A stretch of 64,000 bases of DNA from Malaya genurostris (GCF_030247185.1 NC_080572.1:170940975-171004974); one strand, 5' to 3'; numbered from the stretch's first letter, positions 47,780 through 58,734 are shown. Notes: generated by a model from the sequence alone, not told the origin. Program-made: numbers and translations.

Positions 47780-48655
47780 AACTCTCACAACTAATGGTTT
47801 TCAATCCACCAGAATACGGCGGGTGGGGCAAGACTTCCCATTTCAGCGTTTCCAGGTACTTTTTGACCACTTTTGCGACGTGAGGCCGAGCATTGTCGTG
47901 TTGAAGGATGACTTTGTCATGTGTCTCTTGATATTGTGATCAGTTGCGTTCGGTAGCGATCACCTGTGATGGTTTCACCCGGTTTTAAGAGCTCGTAGTA
48001 AATCACACCGAGCTGATCCCACCAAATACAAATCATAACCTTGGCGCAGTGAATATTCGGTTTTGCCTTCGACGAAGTAGCATGCCCGGGCTTTCCCCAT
48101 GATTTAGGATTAGCGTTTAGGATTATCGTATCGAACCCACTTTTCATCACCGGTTACGATTCGATGTAAAAACCCCTTACGATTTTGTCTTTGAAGCAGT
48201 TGCTCACATACAAATAGACGGCGCTCGATGTCCCTCGGTTTCAACTCGTACGGCACCCAGTTTCCTTATTTCTGAATCATGCCCAGTGCCTTTAGACGTT
48301 TTGAAATGGCTTGCTGACTCACTCCCAACGATTCGGCAAGCTCTTCTTGGGTTTGGCACGAATCTTCATCAATGCTTCTAGTTGTTCATATTTGAAGGTT
48401 TTTTCTCTTCCACCACCATGTTTGCCTTCGACATCGAAATCAACATTTTTAAAACTTTGAAACAACTCCCGACACGTTCTTTTACTGAGAGCAGCATCAC
48501 CGTAAGTTTCTGAAAGCATTCGATGCACTTCAGTAGCATTTTTTTTTTCGAATTGTAACAGAAAAGTAAAACATCCCGCAAATGGCGAGAATTGGTCACA
48601 TAAACAGACATTTTCGAGCGTGAATAATACGAAAACAAGAACAACTGTCATTGAA
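47780..48655 (-). pseudogene. Decayed mariner-like transposase
   Basis: Fragments in several frames on the minus strand show transposase features: an N-terminal helix-turn-helix region (EVHRMLSETYGDAALSKRTC, ending near KSLPNRWE) and a catalytic-core part with SWGKPGHA, ICIWWDQLGVIYYELLKPGE and DRYRTQL. Stops and shifts lie between and after them, and no third catalytic block is intact. The match to mariner-type transposases is from family knowledge. I did not find its terminal repeats. Confidence 0.78.
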
Positions 48656-49636
48656 ACGGCGATGACAATTCGTTATGCACTGTACACACTCACTTTAAAG
48701 GCATTATCATCTATGTATTTTGACCAGCCTCAGCCGGTACAGCCACCTATCGGAAAACGGCGGAAGCAAAGTTGTACACCTGATAACTAGTTGTTACGTA
48801 TTGTTTTGTACATACACTACTGGTGGCTGCTTTTCAGCACCGGACCACCAGTTCAGGGTCGTTTACCTTGTTGGTCTCCTGGAGAATCTTCACTTCACTA
48901 TTGTTGGGCGGACTTTCTTCCCTACCTGTGGCCACTGAGTAAATCGTTTCGGCGAAAACAAGTAACAAAAAACAAAATGGACGACACAGCTTGTATAAAA
49001 AGAAAGACCGTACAATTTTAACTTTTTTTAAACACTATATTGTATCTATTCACTAATTTTTTTACTTGCGCAAGTTTATTCGGTGAACGTCTTAGCTTCG
49101 ACGCTCCGTTGCGGCCGTGATGCACGGTGGTCGACTTGGTGGACTCTGCTGTCTTCGACGGACGGGGTGGCACGGACTTCGGGGCGGTGGAACAGTTATA
49201 AGATGACCAGGGTATCCAGGTAAAGCAGCAACTTTTGGCCTTGTGTAGCGAAGGCTCTGCTTTCTGAGGATAATACCCGGAGAGTGGTATGGCGCGCACT
49301 ACTTTAACGTTTCACCGCGAAGGCACTCACGTCGGGCTAACAATAAACGAATTTTAACCGGCCACTTTAGCCAGTCTTAAGCGACGAATGGTCCCGAGTC
49401 AAACTTTTGTAGGCTACCTTCGGTACGGATTGTTGATCCCTTTGGATCCACATAAAAACTTTCAGGTTCACTGTCACGTTTGGCGTGTGACTCGTTGCTG
49501 CAACCTTCACTCCTCCGGGTCAGAAAAATACTAGTTCCCGCTCAAGGGTTTTCCCGCGGTTTTATCGGCTTGCTGTCCATTTTCCATCCCAATCCCACCG
49601 CCACCTTCAAAGCAGGCCACCCCGCATTTTATGCTG
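48656..49636. other. Unclassified region with a 93-codon frame
   Basis: A GC-richer stretch. The minus strand is open at 49018-49299 (basic, Pro/Ser-rich, ending NIVFKKS) and CTTGTATAAAAAGAAAG at about 48988 resembles a TATA context on the plus strand. No recognised domain; it could be an untranslated region of a host transcript or repeat DNA. Confidence 0.25.
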
Positions 49637-49672
49637 CGATGATGACGATGATGACGATGATGACGACGATGA
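49637..49672. repeat. (GATGAC)n minisatellite
   Basis: GATGATGACGATGATGACG-type text, short and imperfect. Confidence 0.8.
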
Positions 49673-49774
49673 CAGTGTGTAGACAGATGACGGTTACAAT
49701 GTATTATCGTTTTCTGGTTGGTGTCTTGACTAATATTTATACCTACTATACTTGTTTCCTTTTTCTAAATATTA

Positions 49775-49982
49775 TTTAATATATGATATGATTTGATATA
49801 TGAATTGAACAATAACAAAGATACATACATAAATTGATGAATATAAATAAATAAATAAATACTTTTGAATATAATATATAATTTAATAATGAATATGTAA
49901 TAAATAAATGTAAATGAATAAATAAATATATAGATAAATAAATAAATAAATAAATAAATAAATAGAATAAATAATTGAACAA
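49775..49982. repeat. (AAAT)n-rich AT tract
   Basis: Mostly AAATAAATAAAT and ATATAATAT words. The apparent tyrosine/leucine-rich frame on the minus strand is simple-sequence artefact. Confidence 0.9.
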
Positions 49983-50565
49983 AACCCTACTTTTGACACC
50001 AACCTTTGCTATTGAGCAGAACTTAAACGTGACTCAAACATGTAAACACGGAGTATGAACGCGATTGACGTTTAAATTCTACTCAGACATTTACTGACAA
50101 TGAAATAAACAAAAATATACAATATTTGAAAAATATATACAAGCTGGACTCAGTGACCAAAGGAATTATATTGTGACCAAAGAATAACAGGTCACAATTT
50201 TCCCCGACTCGGTTTAAAAAAAAAACCATAGGTTTTTTTTCGAACAAAAGCCGACTTCTAATGCGACTACTTCTTCCTTAGTACCAGTTTCAATTCCGAG
50301 GGATGATTTTTCCAAAGGCCAGAGGAGCTCTCTCTCCCGGAATTGTATGATTCTAAAGCAGTGAGCCTGTCCATTTTCAGTCTCGTGCTCTTGCCGAAAT
50401 ATTTGTCAAAATCAGGTGCGATATGTTCCATCCATCATTCCCAAAACAACTGCGAAAGTGTAGCTGTCGAAACTGTTTAATATGCGTCAGAATTTGAGAC
50501 GGTCTTTGCATTGGTAGAGCAGAAATATTGATCGGAAATACAACAAATAACAGAAACTATCCGGA
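49983..50565. other. Unclassified AT-rich spacer
   Basis: No gene or recognised repeat; short homopolymers near 50215-50245. Confidence 0.4.
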
Positions 50566-51326
50566 AGAAAAAGGCGGGTGAGTAATGTCAGAGACATAAC
50601 TGGATGTCGTGAATACGAAAAAACTGACACGCTCCCATCACTTTTCCGAATATCAGTTAGTTGATTGATTGTATGAATTGTGCAAGCTTTCCTCTTTTTC
50701 ACTAATAGAATTTGAAGCGATACACCTACATTAAAGTATAGATTAGTTACATTAAACAGCTACTATTCTACAACTACATATTCCAAACTTGAAACAATTC
50801 CTTTTTAATTTGCTAATATAGGAAGCTAGGTACGACAAATTTGTAGTTTATTTTTATTGAAGCTATGAAGTTCGAAGATATCTGATTCTTTTCGAAATTT
50901 CATTACGAGACAATTGCAATGGCCTGGTCTGAAATGTATCTACGATCTTCGGTATGCAAGAGTGATTCTAATAATAATAATGATAGTAATAATAATAATA
51001 CAGATTAACCTGTATATATGGCAACCCTGTTTCGCATGGCATATTTTCACACGACCCCATACTAGTATAAAGATGTGTTCAACATCATCACTTTCGCTTT
51101 CGCATTGCCGTTCGTAATTGAATGTGTTAGTGACGGTACAAATCTGCTTTTCTACCTGTTTTCGGAGCCATCGTTCTGACGGTGTCTCGTACGTACAGAG
51201 TAGCTGCTTTAACTTAAATGACGCTATTTCTCACATCACATTTCCTTTTATACGTGCTAGTGGTAGCACGGTAGGACGTCCCCTTTGTTAGAATTCCTTT
51301 CCTATACGCAGAACGGGAAACAGTGA

Positions 51327-51345
51327 AACGATATAAAAGAGAGAG
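51327..51345 (+). promoter_or_regulatory. TATA box upstream of the H2A relic
   Basis: CGATATAAAAGAGAGAG sits about 90 bases before the first H2A-like codon. A minus-sense CGTATAAAAGG lies at about 51246-51256, so two TATA boxes face away from each other, as in divergent H2A-H2B promoters. No H2B coding sequence follows on the minus strand. Confidence 0.5.
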
Positions 51346-51418
51346 TTAGCAGAGCGGCAGCCAGTAATACTGAATGGGTTGTCGAGCTGTTAACAGCATA
51401 TTGTGGAGGAACAATTAA

Positions 51419-51691
51419 GGCAAGGTAAAGTCCCGCTCAAACCGTGCTGGTCTGAAGTGCCCAGTTGGCGGCAGAATCCATCGTCTGCTCCGGAAGGGAA
51501 ACCTCGCCGAGCGTGTCAGTGCTGGTGCATCGGTCTATCTGGCGGCAGTGATGGAGTACTTGGCTGCCGAAGTGTTGGAATTAGCCGGTAACGCTGCCCG
51601 TGACAACAAAAAACGAAAATCATCCCTCGCCATCTGCAGCTGGCCATCCGTTGAAAACCCCGTCCTTTTCAGGATGACCACATCACTGTGA
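51419..51691 (+). pseudogene. H2A: Histone H2A pseudogene
   Basis: The frame from 51419 reads RSNRAGLKCPVG, RIHRLLRKGNLAERVSAGA, VYLAAVMEYLAAEVLELAG and NAARDNKK, the histone-fold core of H2A, and is clearly recognisable. It lacks the N-terminal ATG and tail, where a TAA precedes it, and has an extra Gly in PVGGRIH. It loses phase after NKK: the bases for a PRHLQLAIR-like segment continue in another frame. The acidic and docking C-terminal parts are missing and a stop follows at 51689. It is a non-functional relic within a dispersed repeat. Confidence 0.92.
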
Positions 51692-51957
51692 TAAAGAAAT
51701 ATTTAGAATTGCTTTAAGTTTAGCCAGTTCTGATACGCCTGGAAAGTAGAATGCGCAAATCAAGTGGAAACATTTGTTCTAACAATTTTTGTTTTCGGCC
51801 GCATACTAAAGTACTCGCGACAAAAATACATATTGATCTGTGGCAACTCTGTTTCGCACGGCATATTTGTAAACCAGTATAAAGATGTGTTCAAAATCAT
51901 CACTTTTCGCTTTCGCATTGCCGTTCGTAATTGAATGTGTTAGTGACGGTGCAAATT

Positions 51958-52625
51958 ATTTTAACTCCCATCTTGATGAATCTTTTGGTAGGAAATATTG
52001 AGATCTGAGATGGTTCTCGTGTGTGTCTTGTTTCAGCAATGGGCCTTGCTGGACTTTTTGGCTGCCTTTTTCGGTGTCATTGTGCTGACGGTGTCTCGTG
52101 CATTCATATCGGGAAACAATGAGACGACAGGTCCTCGATGTTGCTGTCGTGTTTCTTGTTTCGGGAAGAGTTGCTCAGCAAATGATAGGAAAAGTGAACC
52201 ATTCAACTTTTATATGGATGCTCTTGTATAGATACAGACATCTCGCGTTCTGATTGGCTGGTGCTGTCATGGGTTAAATCAAACAGGTTTTTCAATAGTG
52301 TACTATTGAAAAACTTCAATATTGTTGTAATACACGTTCAAGTTGAAGATTTTCGATTCTATTGGTAGTTAGATTATATAAATCCTTCTACAGATCACTG
52401 AGCTATGAGCTTTCAAAATACGAGAAAGGCAAACGCGCCATATGAATTATCCTCTTTGATACTCGTTTATACCAAACATTTCAGAAAAGTTTAATTGTGA
52501 ACTATTTAAGAATATGTCACACAACTGAAAGTTTTATCATAAAATTGTGATCATATTTCCGATGGCATATAGCAAGAATTATGTTGATTCGTTAGATATA
52601 ACAGGAGATATTCACGATCAAAAAC
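51958..52625. other. Repeat interior after the H2A relic
   Basis: The upstream-segment copy continues with GCTGACGGTGTCTCGTGC, also present as CTGACGGTGTCTCGTACG near 51178. An open frame at 51998-52231 is unrecognised. The last 150 bases match 28105-28240. Confidence 0.45.
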
Positions 52626-52726
52626 TTATCACTCTCTCAGAGGGTAAATTTTGAAAAGGCGCCCCATAGTAAAGTAAGTCGTATTCACGACAAAACAGAC
52701 TAGATTTCACATTTTCTCCCCTTTTT

Positions 52727-52945
52727 CACTGTCACGAGAACGACGCTCGGACAAAAAAACCACTACAGTCACAAGAACGACGCTTGGACAAATCAACACT
52801 ACTGTCACAAGAACGACGCTTGGACAAAACAACACTACTGTCACAAGAACGACGCTTGGACAAAACAACACTACTGTCACAAGAACGACGCTTGGACAAA
52901 ACAATATTACTGTCACAAGAACGACACTTGGACAGAATATTTTCA
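52727..52945. repeat. 36-bp minisatellite
   Basis: About six units of ACTGTCACAAGAACGACGC followed by TTGGACAAAACAAC. Being 12 codons long, the unit keeps a minus-strand frame open (repeated FCPSVVLVTVV), which I take as an artefact. Confidence 0.93.
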
Positions 52946-53625
52946 ACCTAACTCATTCGTACGTCTCATTCATTCAATTTCATTCATTCTCAGTCACACT
53001 AACATTCATTAATTTTACTCGATCGCACTCACTTTCTGACTCCATATTCATTCATGTTCACGACACGCATACTACCTTAAACTAATTAAAACTTATATTA
53101 CGGATCCACTAATGCTAAAATCTTTATCTTTTGGACTCTTTCGCGAAGAGTCGAAAAGATTGATAAATTTAATGAAATGTCTCACTCGTTACGTACTTCA
53201 ATTACTCTCTCGACTTGCGAGAGAAAATCTTATGAAGCTACGTCGAATGAACCCATTTACGTTGAGCGTGTATAGGCAACAACCGAATGACGGGCAAACG
53301 TGATCCCGCCGCCCTGGGTTCTACCCTGTCGTACAGGTGTTTATCTTCCGATCTGTCAGTTATACTTGCACGTTGCTGACCAGTTGCTGAAAATGGATCG
53401 AATGCTGATACCGCTGATATCACTTGGATAATGCTGGTACATATTTGGTTAATCTTATCGTTTTGTTTTGTTTATTTTTAGGTTTTTTTTTTTTTTTTTT
53501 TTTTTTTGGAGCTAGTGTGGCCGTTTTATTTGCTGCCTGGAAATATGTGGATGGAATAAGTGAAAAGCACGATAAATAAACAAGTGTTTTAGAAAATTTT
53601 GTTTTCATGATGCCGCGTTGTTCGG
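52946..53625 (-). other. Region downstream of element D pol; putative 3' UTR or LTR
   Basis: In element D sense this follows the pol stop. It contains two hairpins (GACTCTT/AAGAGTC near 53139-53157; CTCTCG/CGAGAG near 53206-53223) and a T27 run at 53482-53508. The 3' LTR should lie here or further left, but its partner is beyond 64000, so no boundary can be set. Confidence 0.4.
53482..53508. repeat. T27 homopolymer
   Basis: Uninterrupted T run (TAGG, then T, then GGAGC) with no LINE homology next to it. Confidence 0.9.
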
Positions 53626-53800
53626 CTATCCGGGTTTCAAGTGTTCGGCCGGCCAAATGCCGATGTTTTTACCATTTAAATCCTCAAGTTCATACGAGGA
53701 CGTTCCGATTTTCGATCTTATTCGGCAGGGTAGAAACAATGGACCGTATTTGGAATTATAGTGTTCCGCTGCGCTAGATTGTTTCATGTTTTTACGATAG
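53626..53800 (-). pseudogene. pol: Element D Pol, C-terminal end
   Basis: The frame resumes after the LINE 3 target site with YRKNMKQSSA and ends IWPAEHLKPG at a TAG (53628-53626). It contains a GPLFLPCRI segment like the GPY/F module found after Ty3/Gypsy integrase cores. It is separated from the rest of Pol (58749 onward) by LINE 3. Confidence 0.82.
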
Positions 53801-53814
53801 ACCATTTGACCTTC
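53801..53814. repeat. LINE 3 target-site duplication (left)
   Basis: ACCATTTGACCTTC is repeated exactly at 58735-58748, after the poly(A) tail. Confidence 0.92.
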
Positions 53815-53836
53815 TCGCCCATCAGACTCGTTTCGA

Positions 53837-54652
53837 GTGACATTTGCCGGATCTGCGTTGCCGTCCTATGTCTATGTCGATAAAATTCGCCTCCCTGTTC
53901 GGCTTTTTGTTCCAAATGTAATGAATTGTACGAACTGCAAAAAATTCGGACAAACAGCTACTTACTGTAGTAACAAACCAAAATGTATTAAGTGTGAAGG
54001 ACCTCATAAAGATAATGATTGCAACAAGGAAATTGAAAAATGTATTTATTGTGGGAATAGTCCTCATGATGATATTTCAGTATGCACTGCATTTAAAGTG
54101 CACAAAGACAAAATTAAGCTTTCTTTAAAAGCACGGTCTAAGCGCACATATGCAGAAATGCTTAAAACGGTCATTGATGTCCCCCCTTTGGAAACCGAAA
54201 ACGGGTTTTCAAATCTAGAGGAAACAGAGGACTCTGACTCTGACGAAAATAGTGAAGGTAATTCGTTTATCACTACCCAAGGGTCAGTTAAGAGAAAGAA
54301 GTCTTCTTCCAAATTACCAAAAAAGACACCTAAAGTTTCATCTTCAAAAAAAGATCCCCGTGTTAAACAAAAAAAGTCAAAACCAAAGACTGTGCCTCCT
54401 GGTTTGTCAAATTCACAAACCAATCCAGGATCTAGCACAGAAAAAGGTAATAATCCTGTGGGCTCCATTTCACAGCCACCAACAGGATTACTGAAGTTTT
54501 CGGAAATTGTTGAATGGATTTTCTCAGCATTCAATATATCTGAACCCTTAAAGACCCTCATAATGGCATTCCTTCCAATAGCTAGAAATTTTTTGAAGCA
54601 GTTATCAGCTCAATGGCCAATTGTCTCAGGTTTTGTATCTTTTGATGGATAA
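53837..54652 (+). pseudogene. LINE 3 ORF1, N-terminally truncated
   Basis: 271 codons are open from an internal ATG, but the same frame extends upstream to the element's truncated edge (SDSFRVTFAGS), so the natural start is lost. Three zinc knuckles: CTNCKKFGQTATYC (Q in place of H), CIKCEGPHKDNDC and CIYCGNSPHDDISVC. A Lys/Ser-rich linker and a hydrophobic C-terminus (EWIFSAFNISEPLKTLIMAF) follow. It overlaps the ORF2 frame by 32 bases. Confidence 0.85.
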
Positions 54653-57600
54653 TTTATCACCCGCCGCAAATGATACAATCACTGTCCTGCAGTGGAATTG
54701 TCGAAGCATCATGCCAAAACTTGATTCATTTAAAATTTTATTGCATAGTCAAAAATGTGATGTATTTGCTTTATGCGAAACATGGCTTACTTCAAACATA
54801 GCTTTAAATTTTAATGATTTTAACATTATACGTCTCGATAGAGACTCTCCGTATGGTGGAGTGCTTTTGGGAATTAAGAAATGCTGTTCCTTTTATAGAT
54901 TAAACATCCCTTCAACTTCTAGTATAGAAGTTGTTGCTTGCCAAATAAACATTAAAGGCAAAGATATTTGCATAGCTTCGGTTTATATTCCTCCAAAAGC
55001 ACAAGTTGGACAGCGACAGCTTAATGAAATGGTTGAAGCCCTTCCTGCTCCACGATTGATTCTGGGGGATTTAAATTCGCACGGAATGATGTGGGGTTCC
55101 GTTTACAATGATAGCAGATCATCTTTAATACAAAACATTTGTGACAATTTTAGCATGACGGTATTAAATATGGGTAGCATGACACGGATCCCAAGACCTC
55201 CTGCACGCCCAAGTGCATTAGATCTATCTCTTTGCTCAACATCAATTCGACTAGATTGCACCTGGAAAATATTGCCTGATTTACACGGTAGCGATCATTT
55301 ACCAATCATCATCTCAATTAGCTGTAACAAATGTATTGCTAATTCAGCTAGTATTCCATATGATTTGACAAAAAATATCGACTGGATTAAATACCAAAGT
55401 AGAATCTCTAGTATTTTGAATTCAATGGAAGAGCTCCCTCCACTTGAAGAATATGACTTCCTCGTTTGTTCGATTCTGGAGGCCGCAGAACAATCCCAAA
55501 CTAAACGCTTTCCTGGGCCAACGACTAACAGAAGGCCTCCCAACCCCTGGTGGGACAAAGAGTGCTCAGAGGCTAAACTCGCAAAACAAAATGCTTGCAA
55601 GACGTTTCTAAAACGGGGAGGAGGAACTCCTCAGAATTTTGAAAAACTTATGGTTTTAGAAACCAAGTACAAGAGCATACTTCGAGCCAAAAAATGTAGC
55701 TATTGGAGACATTTTGTCGAAGGTTTGTCAAGAGAAACCTCAATGAGCACTCTTTGGAATACGGCCAGACGAATGAGGAATCGTAACGTGGGCAATGAGA
55801 GTGATGAATACTCGAACCGATGGATATTTGACTTTGCTAGGAAAGTTTGCCCAGATTCTGTTCCTACGCAGAGCATTATACGGGAATCTCCTCCAAATAA
55901 TGGTTTTATTAATAACCCATTTTCAATGATGGAATTTTCTATAGCACTCTTGTCTTGTAACAATAACGCCCCTGGGTTGGACAGAATTAAATTCTACTTG
56001 GTGAAGAATCTGCCCGACCTCGCAAAAAGACGTTTGTTGGAATTGTTCAACAAGTTTCTTGAGCAAAATATTGTTCCACCTGACTGGAGACAAGTGAAAG
56101 TTATCGCCATTCAAAAGCCGGGGAAACCAGCTTCCAATCACAACTCATATAGACCCATTGCGATGTTGTCCTGCATCAGAAAATTGTTCGAAAAAATTAT
56201 TCTACGACGTCTCGACACTTGGGTCGAGACGAACGGTTTGTTGTCAGATACTCAGTTTGGCTTCCGTAGAAATAAAGGGACGAATGATTGCCTTGCATTA
56301 CTTTCGTCTGACATCCAAATTGCCTTCGCTCAAAAGCAACAAATGGCATCTGTATTTTTAGACATTAAAGGAGCATTTGATTCAGTTTCCATTGATGTTC
56401 TTTCAGACAAGCTCCACCAACATGGACTCCCAGCGGTTATAAATAATTATTTGCACAACCTTTTGTCAGAGAAACGCATGCATTTTTCATATGGCGATTT
56501 GACAACATTCAGAATTAGCTACATGGGTCTACCGCAAGGCTCATGCCTCAGTCCGCTCCTTTATAATTTTTACGTGAATGACATTGACAGCTGTCTTGTA
56601 ACCCCATGTACACTAAGACAATTGGCAGATGATGGCGTGGTTTCAGTTACTGGGCCCAAAGCTATTGATCTGCATAAACCATTGCAAGATACCTTAGATA
56701 ACTTGTCCGTTTGGGCTGTTCATCTTGGTATCGAATTCTCTGCGGAGAAAACAGAGTTAGTCGTCTTTTCAAGAAAGCATGATCCCGCGCAGCTTCAGCT
56801 CCATATGATGGGAAGAATGATCCAACAGGTTTTAACCTTTAAATACCTCGGGGTGTGGTTCGATTCCAAATGCAAGTGGGGAGGACACATTAGGTATCTG
56901 ATAACGAAATGCCAACAAAGAGTAAATTTTCTTCGAACAATAACAGGATCTTGGTGGGGTTCTCATCCGCAAGATCTAATAAAATTGTATCAAACAACGA
57001 TACTTTCAGTGATGGAATATGGATGCGTTTGTTTTCGTTCCGCTGCAAACTCTCATATTATCAAACTTGAGCGAATTCAGTACCGTTGTTTGCGAATTGC
57101 CTTAGGCTGCATGCATTCGACACATACAATGAGTCTTGAAGTTCTGGCGGGAGTTCTTCCATTAAAAGATCGATTTTGGGAGCTTTCATCACGCCTGCTA
57201 ATAAGATGTGAGGTGCTGAATCCCATGGTAATTAATAATTTCGAACGACTAGTCGAGCTTCGATCTCAAACAAAATTTATGACAGTATATTTTAACCATA
57301 TGTCACAGGAAATCAACCCTTCAAGATATATTCCTATCCGTGTCAGCATCCTAAGTGCCCCTGACTCAACTTTATTTTTCGATACATCCATGCAGCGTGA
57401 AGTGCGTGGAATCCCGGATCATCTACGCTCGACGGAAATCCCAAAAATATTTTCAAGTAAGTTCAGGCATATTGACTCTGAGAAAATGTTTTATACGGAC
57501 GGATCGCGAATTGAAGAAGCGACAGGGTTTGGTATGTTCAACAATAATGTTTCGGCCTCATTTAGGCTTCAAGAACCTGCATCTGTTTATATAGCAGAGC

Positions 57601-58337
57601 TAGCAGCAGTTCATTATAGTTTGAGTGTAATCGTCACATTATCTCCAAACCATTATTTCCTCTTCACAGATAGTCTGAGTGCAATTGAAGCCATTCGCTC
57701 AAACGCTGCTGGCAAAAATGAACCGTTTTTCCTGGCCAAAATAAAACAGTGCCTGAACGACATATTGAACAATAATTATCTAATCACTATAGTCTGGGTC
57801 CCGGCTCATTGCTCCATTCCTGGCAATGAAAGAGCCGATATTTTAGCCAAACGTGGTGCTATTGAGGGTGAAATTTATGAGCGACCGATTGCTTTCAACG
57901 AATTCTATAGCTCGTCTCGCCAAAGAACACTTGCCAGCTGGCAAGCATCTTGGGATAGAGATGATCTGGGTCGGTGGATGCACTCAATTATTCCGAAAAT
58001 ATCGACAAAGGCATGGTTCAGGGGACTGGATGTGAGTAGGGATTTCATTCGTGTGATGTCCAGACTCATGTCCAATCACTACACGTTAGATGCACATCTC
58101 CTTCGAATTGGGCTCTCCGAGACTAATCATTGTGCTTGCGGAGAAGGTTATCGGGATATTGATCATGTCGTTTGGACATGCGTGGAGTATCGTGATGTCA
58201 GATCTCAACTAATAAATTCTTTGCGTACCCAAGGTAGACTATCCAATATCCCAGTTCGAGACATTCTTGCTTGTCGTGACCTTTCATACATGAAACTTAT
58301 TTATCATTTCATAAAGAAAATTGGAGTTTCAATTTAA
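54621..58337 (+). CDS. LINE 3 ORF2: endonuclease, reverse transcriptase, RNase H
   Basis: 1238 codons; the likely initiator is an ATG shortly after the frame opens (MDNLSPAAND). AP endonuclease: LQWNCRSI, LCETWL, GDLNSHG and SDHLPI. RT: YRPIAMLSCIRKLFEKI, FGFRRNKGTNDCLALL, LDIKGAFDSVSID, GLPQGSCLSPLLYN and the catalytic QLADDGVVS, with L in place of the usual F/Y. RNase H: FYTDGSR, ELAAVHYSL, TDSLSAIEAI and WVPAHCSIPGNERADILA. A C-terminal knuckle-like CACGEGYRDIDHVVWTC closes it. No stop. Protein would be full length, yet the copy lacks its 5' promoter. Confidence 0.93.
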   Translation: MSQVLYLLMDNLSPAANDTITVLQWNCRSIMPKLDSFKILLHSQKCDVFALCETWLTSNIALNFNDFNIIRLDRDSPYGGVLLGIKKCCSFYRLNIPSTSSIEVVACQINIKGKDICIASVYIPPKAQVGQRQLNEMVEALPAPRLILGDLNSHGMMWGSVYNDSRSSLIQNICDNFSMTVLNMGSMTRIPRPPARPSALDLSLCSTSIRLDCTWKILPDLHGSDHLPIIISISCNKCIANSASIPYDLTKNIDWIKYQSRISSILNSMEELPPLEEYDFLVCSILEAAEQSQTKRFPGPTTNRRPPNPWWDKECSEAKLAKQNACKTFLKRGGGTPQNFEKLMVLETKYKSILRAKKCSYWRHFVEGLSRETSMSTLWNTARRMRNRNVGNESDEYSNRWIFDFARKVCPDSVPTQSIIRESPPNNGFINNPFSMMEFSIALLSCNNNAPGLDRIKFYLVKNLPDLAKRRLLELFNKFLEQNIVPPDWRQVKVIAIQKPGKPASNHNSYRPIAMLSCIRKLFEKIILRRLDTWVETNGLLSDTQFGFRRNKGTNDCLALLSSDIQIAFAQKQQMASVFLDIKGAFDSVSIDVLSDKLHQHGLPAVINNYLHNLLSEKRMHFSYGDLTTFRISYMGLPQGSCLSPLLYNFYVNDIDSCLVTPCTLRQLADDGVVSVTGPKAIDLHKPLQDTLDNLSVWAVHLGIEFSAEKTELVVFSRKHDPAQLQLHMMGRMIQQVLTFKYLGVWFDSKCKWGGHIRYLITKCQQRVNFLRTITGSWWGSHPQDLIKLYQTTILSVMEYGCVCFRSAANSHIIKLERIQYRCLRIALGCMHSTHTMSLEVLAGVLPLKDRFWELSSRLLIRCEVLNPMVINNFERLVELRSQTKFMTVYFNHMSQEINPSRYIPIRVSILSAPDSTLFFDTSMQREVRGIPDHLRSTEIPKIFSSKFRHIDSEKMFYTDGSRIEEATGFGMFNNNVSASFRLQEPASVYIAELAAVHYSLSVIVTLSPNHYFLFTDSLSAIEAIRSNAAGKNEPFFLAKIKQCLNDILNNNYLITIVWVPAHCSIPGNERADILAKRGAIEGEIYERPIAFNEFYSSSRQRTLASWQASWDRDDLGRWMHSIIPKISTKAWFRGLDVSRDFIRVMSRLMSNHYTLDAHLLRIGLSETNHCACGEGYRDIDHVVWTCVEYRDVRSQLINSLRTQGRLSNIPVRDILACRDLSYMKLIYHFIKKIGVSI

Positions 58338-58734
58338 TAAAGACCCCTTTTAAGACTTAGTTCTGATCCCAGCTGCGTCCATGAGTTCAACCAATAGCTA
58401 AATTAGAATAAAAATTATGTAATGATACAAACAAACTCGAAACAGTTTATGAAATTATCAACAAAATGTCTGAAAATAACAGCTTATTTTATAATTTATA
58501 GAAGTTAATCGTTTGGTTCAAATAATATTTCCGAGTAGATTTCATAATTAATGACGAGTTACCTAAGATGATATTTAAGCTATAAGAGAATATGTTTTAA
58601 TAAATTCAAAACGTTGTGACTATGTTAGAATTAAATTAGAATAAGAATATTATGTAAAAGTGATGCTACGGCGAAGAAAAACTTATGTAAACTGCCTTAA
58701 GAAATAAACGTATTTATGGAAAAAAAAAAAAAAA
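58338..58734 (+). other. LINE 3 3' UTR and poly(A)
   Basis: About 380 AT-rich bases with GAAATAAACG, then an A tail. No further frame. Confidence 0.75.

Larger units (their letters stand above)
50566..52695. repeat. Dispersed repeat unit with blocks L and R enclosing an H2A relic
   Basis: Block L (50566-50700, with TGTCGTGAATACGA at 50604-50617) and block R (52626-52695, ending TCGTATTCACGACAAAA) face each other. The interior includes an (AAT)n tract at 50970-51001, two direct copies of a promoter-like segment (51066-51146 and 51879-51957, sharing CGCATTGCCGTTCGTAATTG), and the H2A-like sequence between them. Related L and R blocks lie at 25611 and 26921/28243. Whether L and R are true element ends is unproven, since the shared inverted core is only 14 bp. 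Confidence 0.6.
53815..58734 (+). mobile_element. LINE 3: 5'-truncated I/LOA-type element with RNase H
   Basis: 4920 bp on the plus strand, inserted in element D pol. It begins inside ORF1, so it is 5'-truncated, and ends with an A tail of about 16 bases. A 14-bp duplication flanks it. ORF2 has endonuclease, RT and RNase H, unlike the Jockey copies, which points to the I or LOA groups. ORF2 is complete. Confidence 0.9.

Noticed and set aside
49018..49299. 93-codon minus-strand frame as a histone-tail-like gene
   Set aside because: Basic composition only; no family motif, no clear promoter on that strand.
49776..49982. Tyr/Leu-rich membrane-like protein on the minus strand
   Set aside because: Translation of an AAAT tract.
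51403..51591. 62-codon frame starting MEEQLRQGK as a gene
   Set aside because: It is an out-of-frame reading of the H2A-derived bases.
51998..52231. 77-codon cysteine-rich frame
   Set aside because: No recognised domain, located in duplicated repeat DNA; not supported as a gene.
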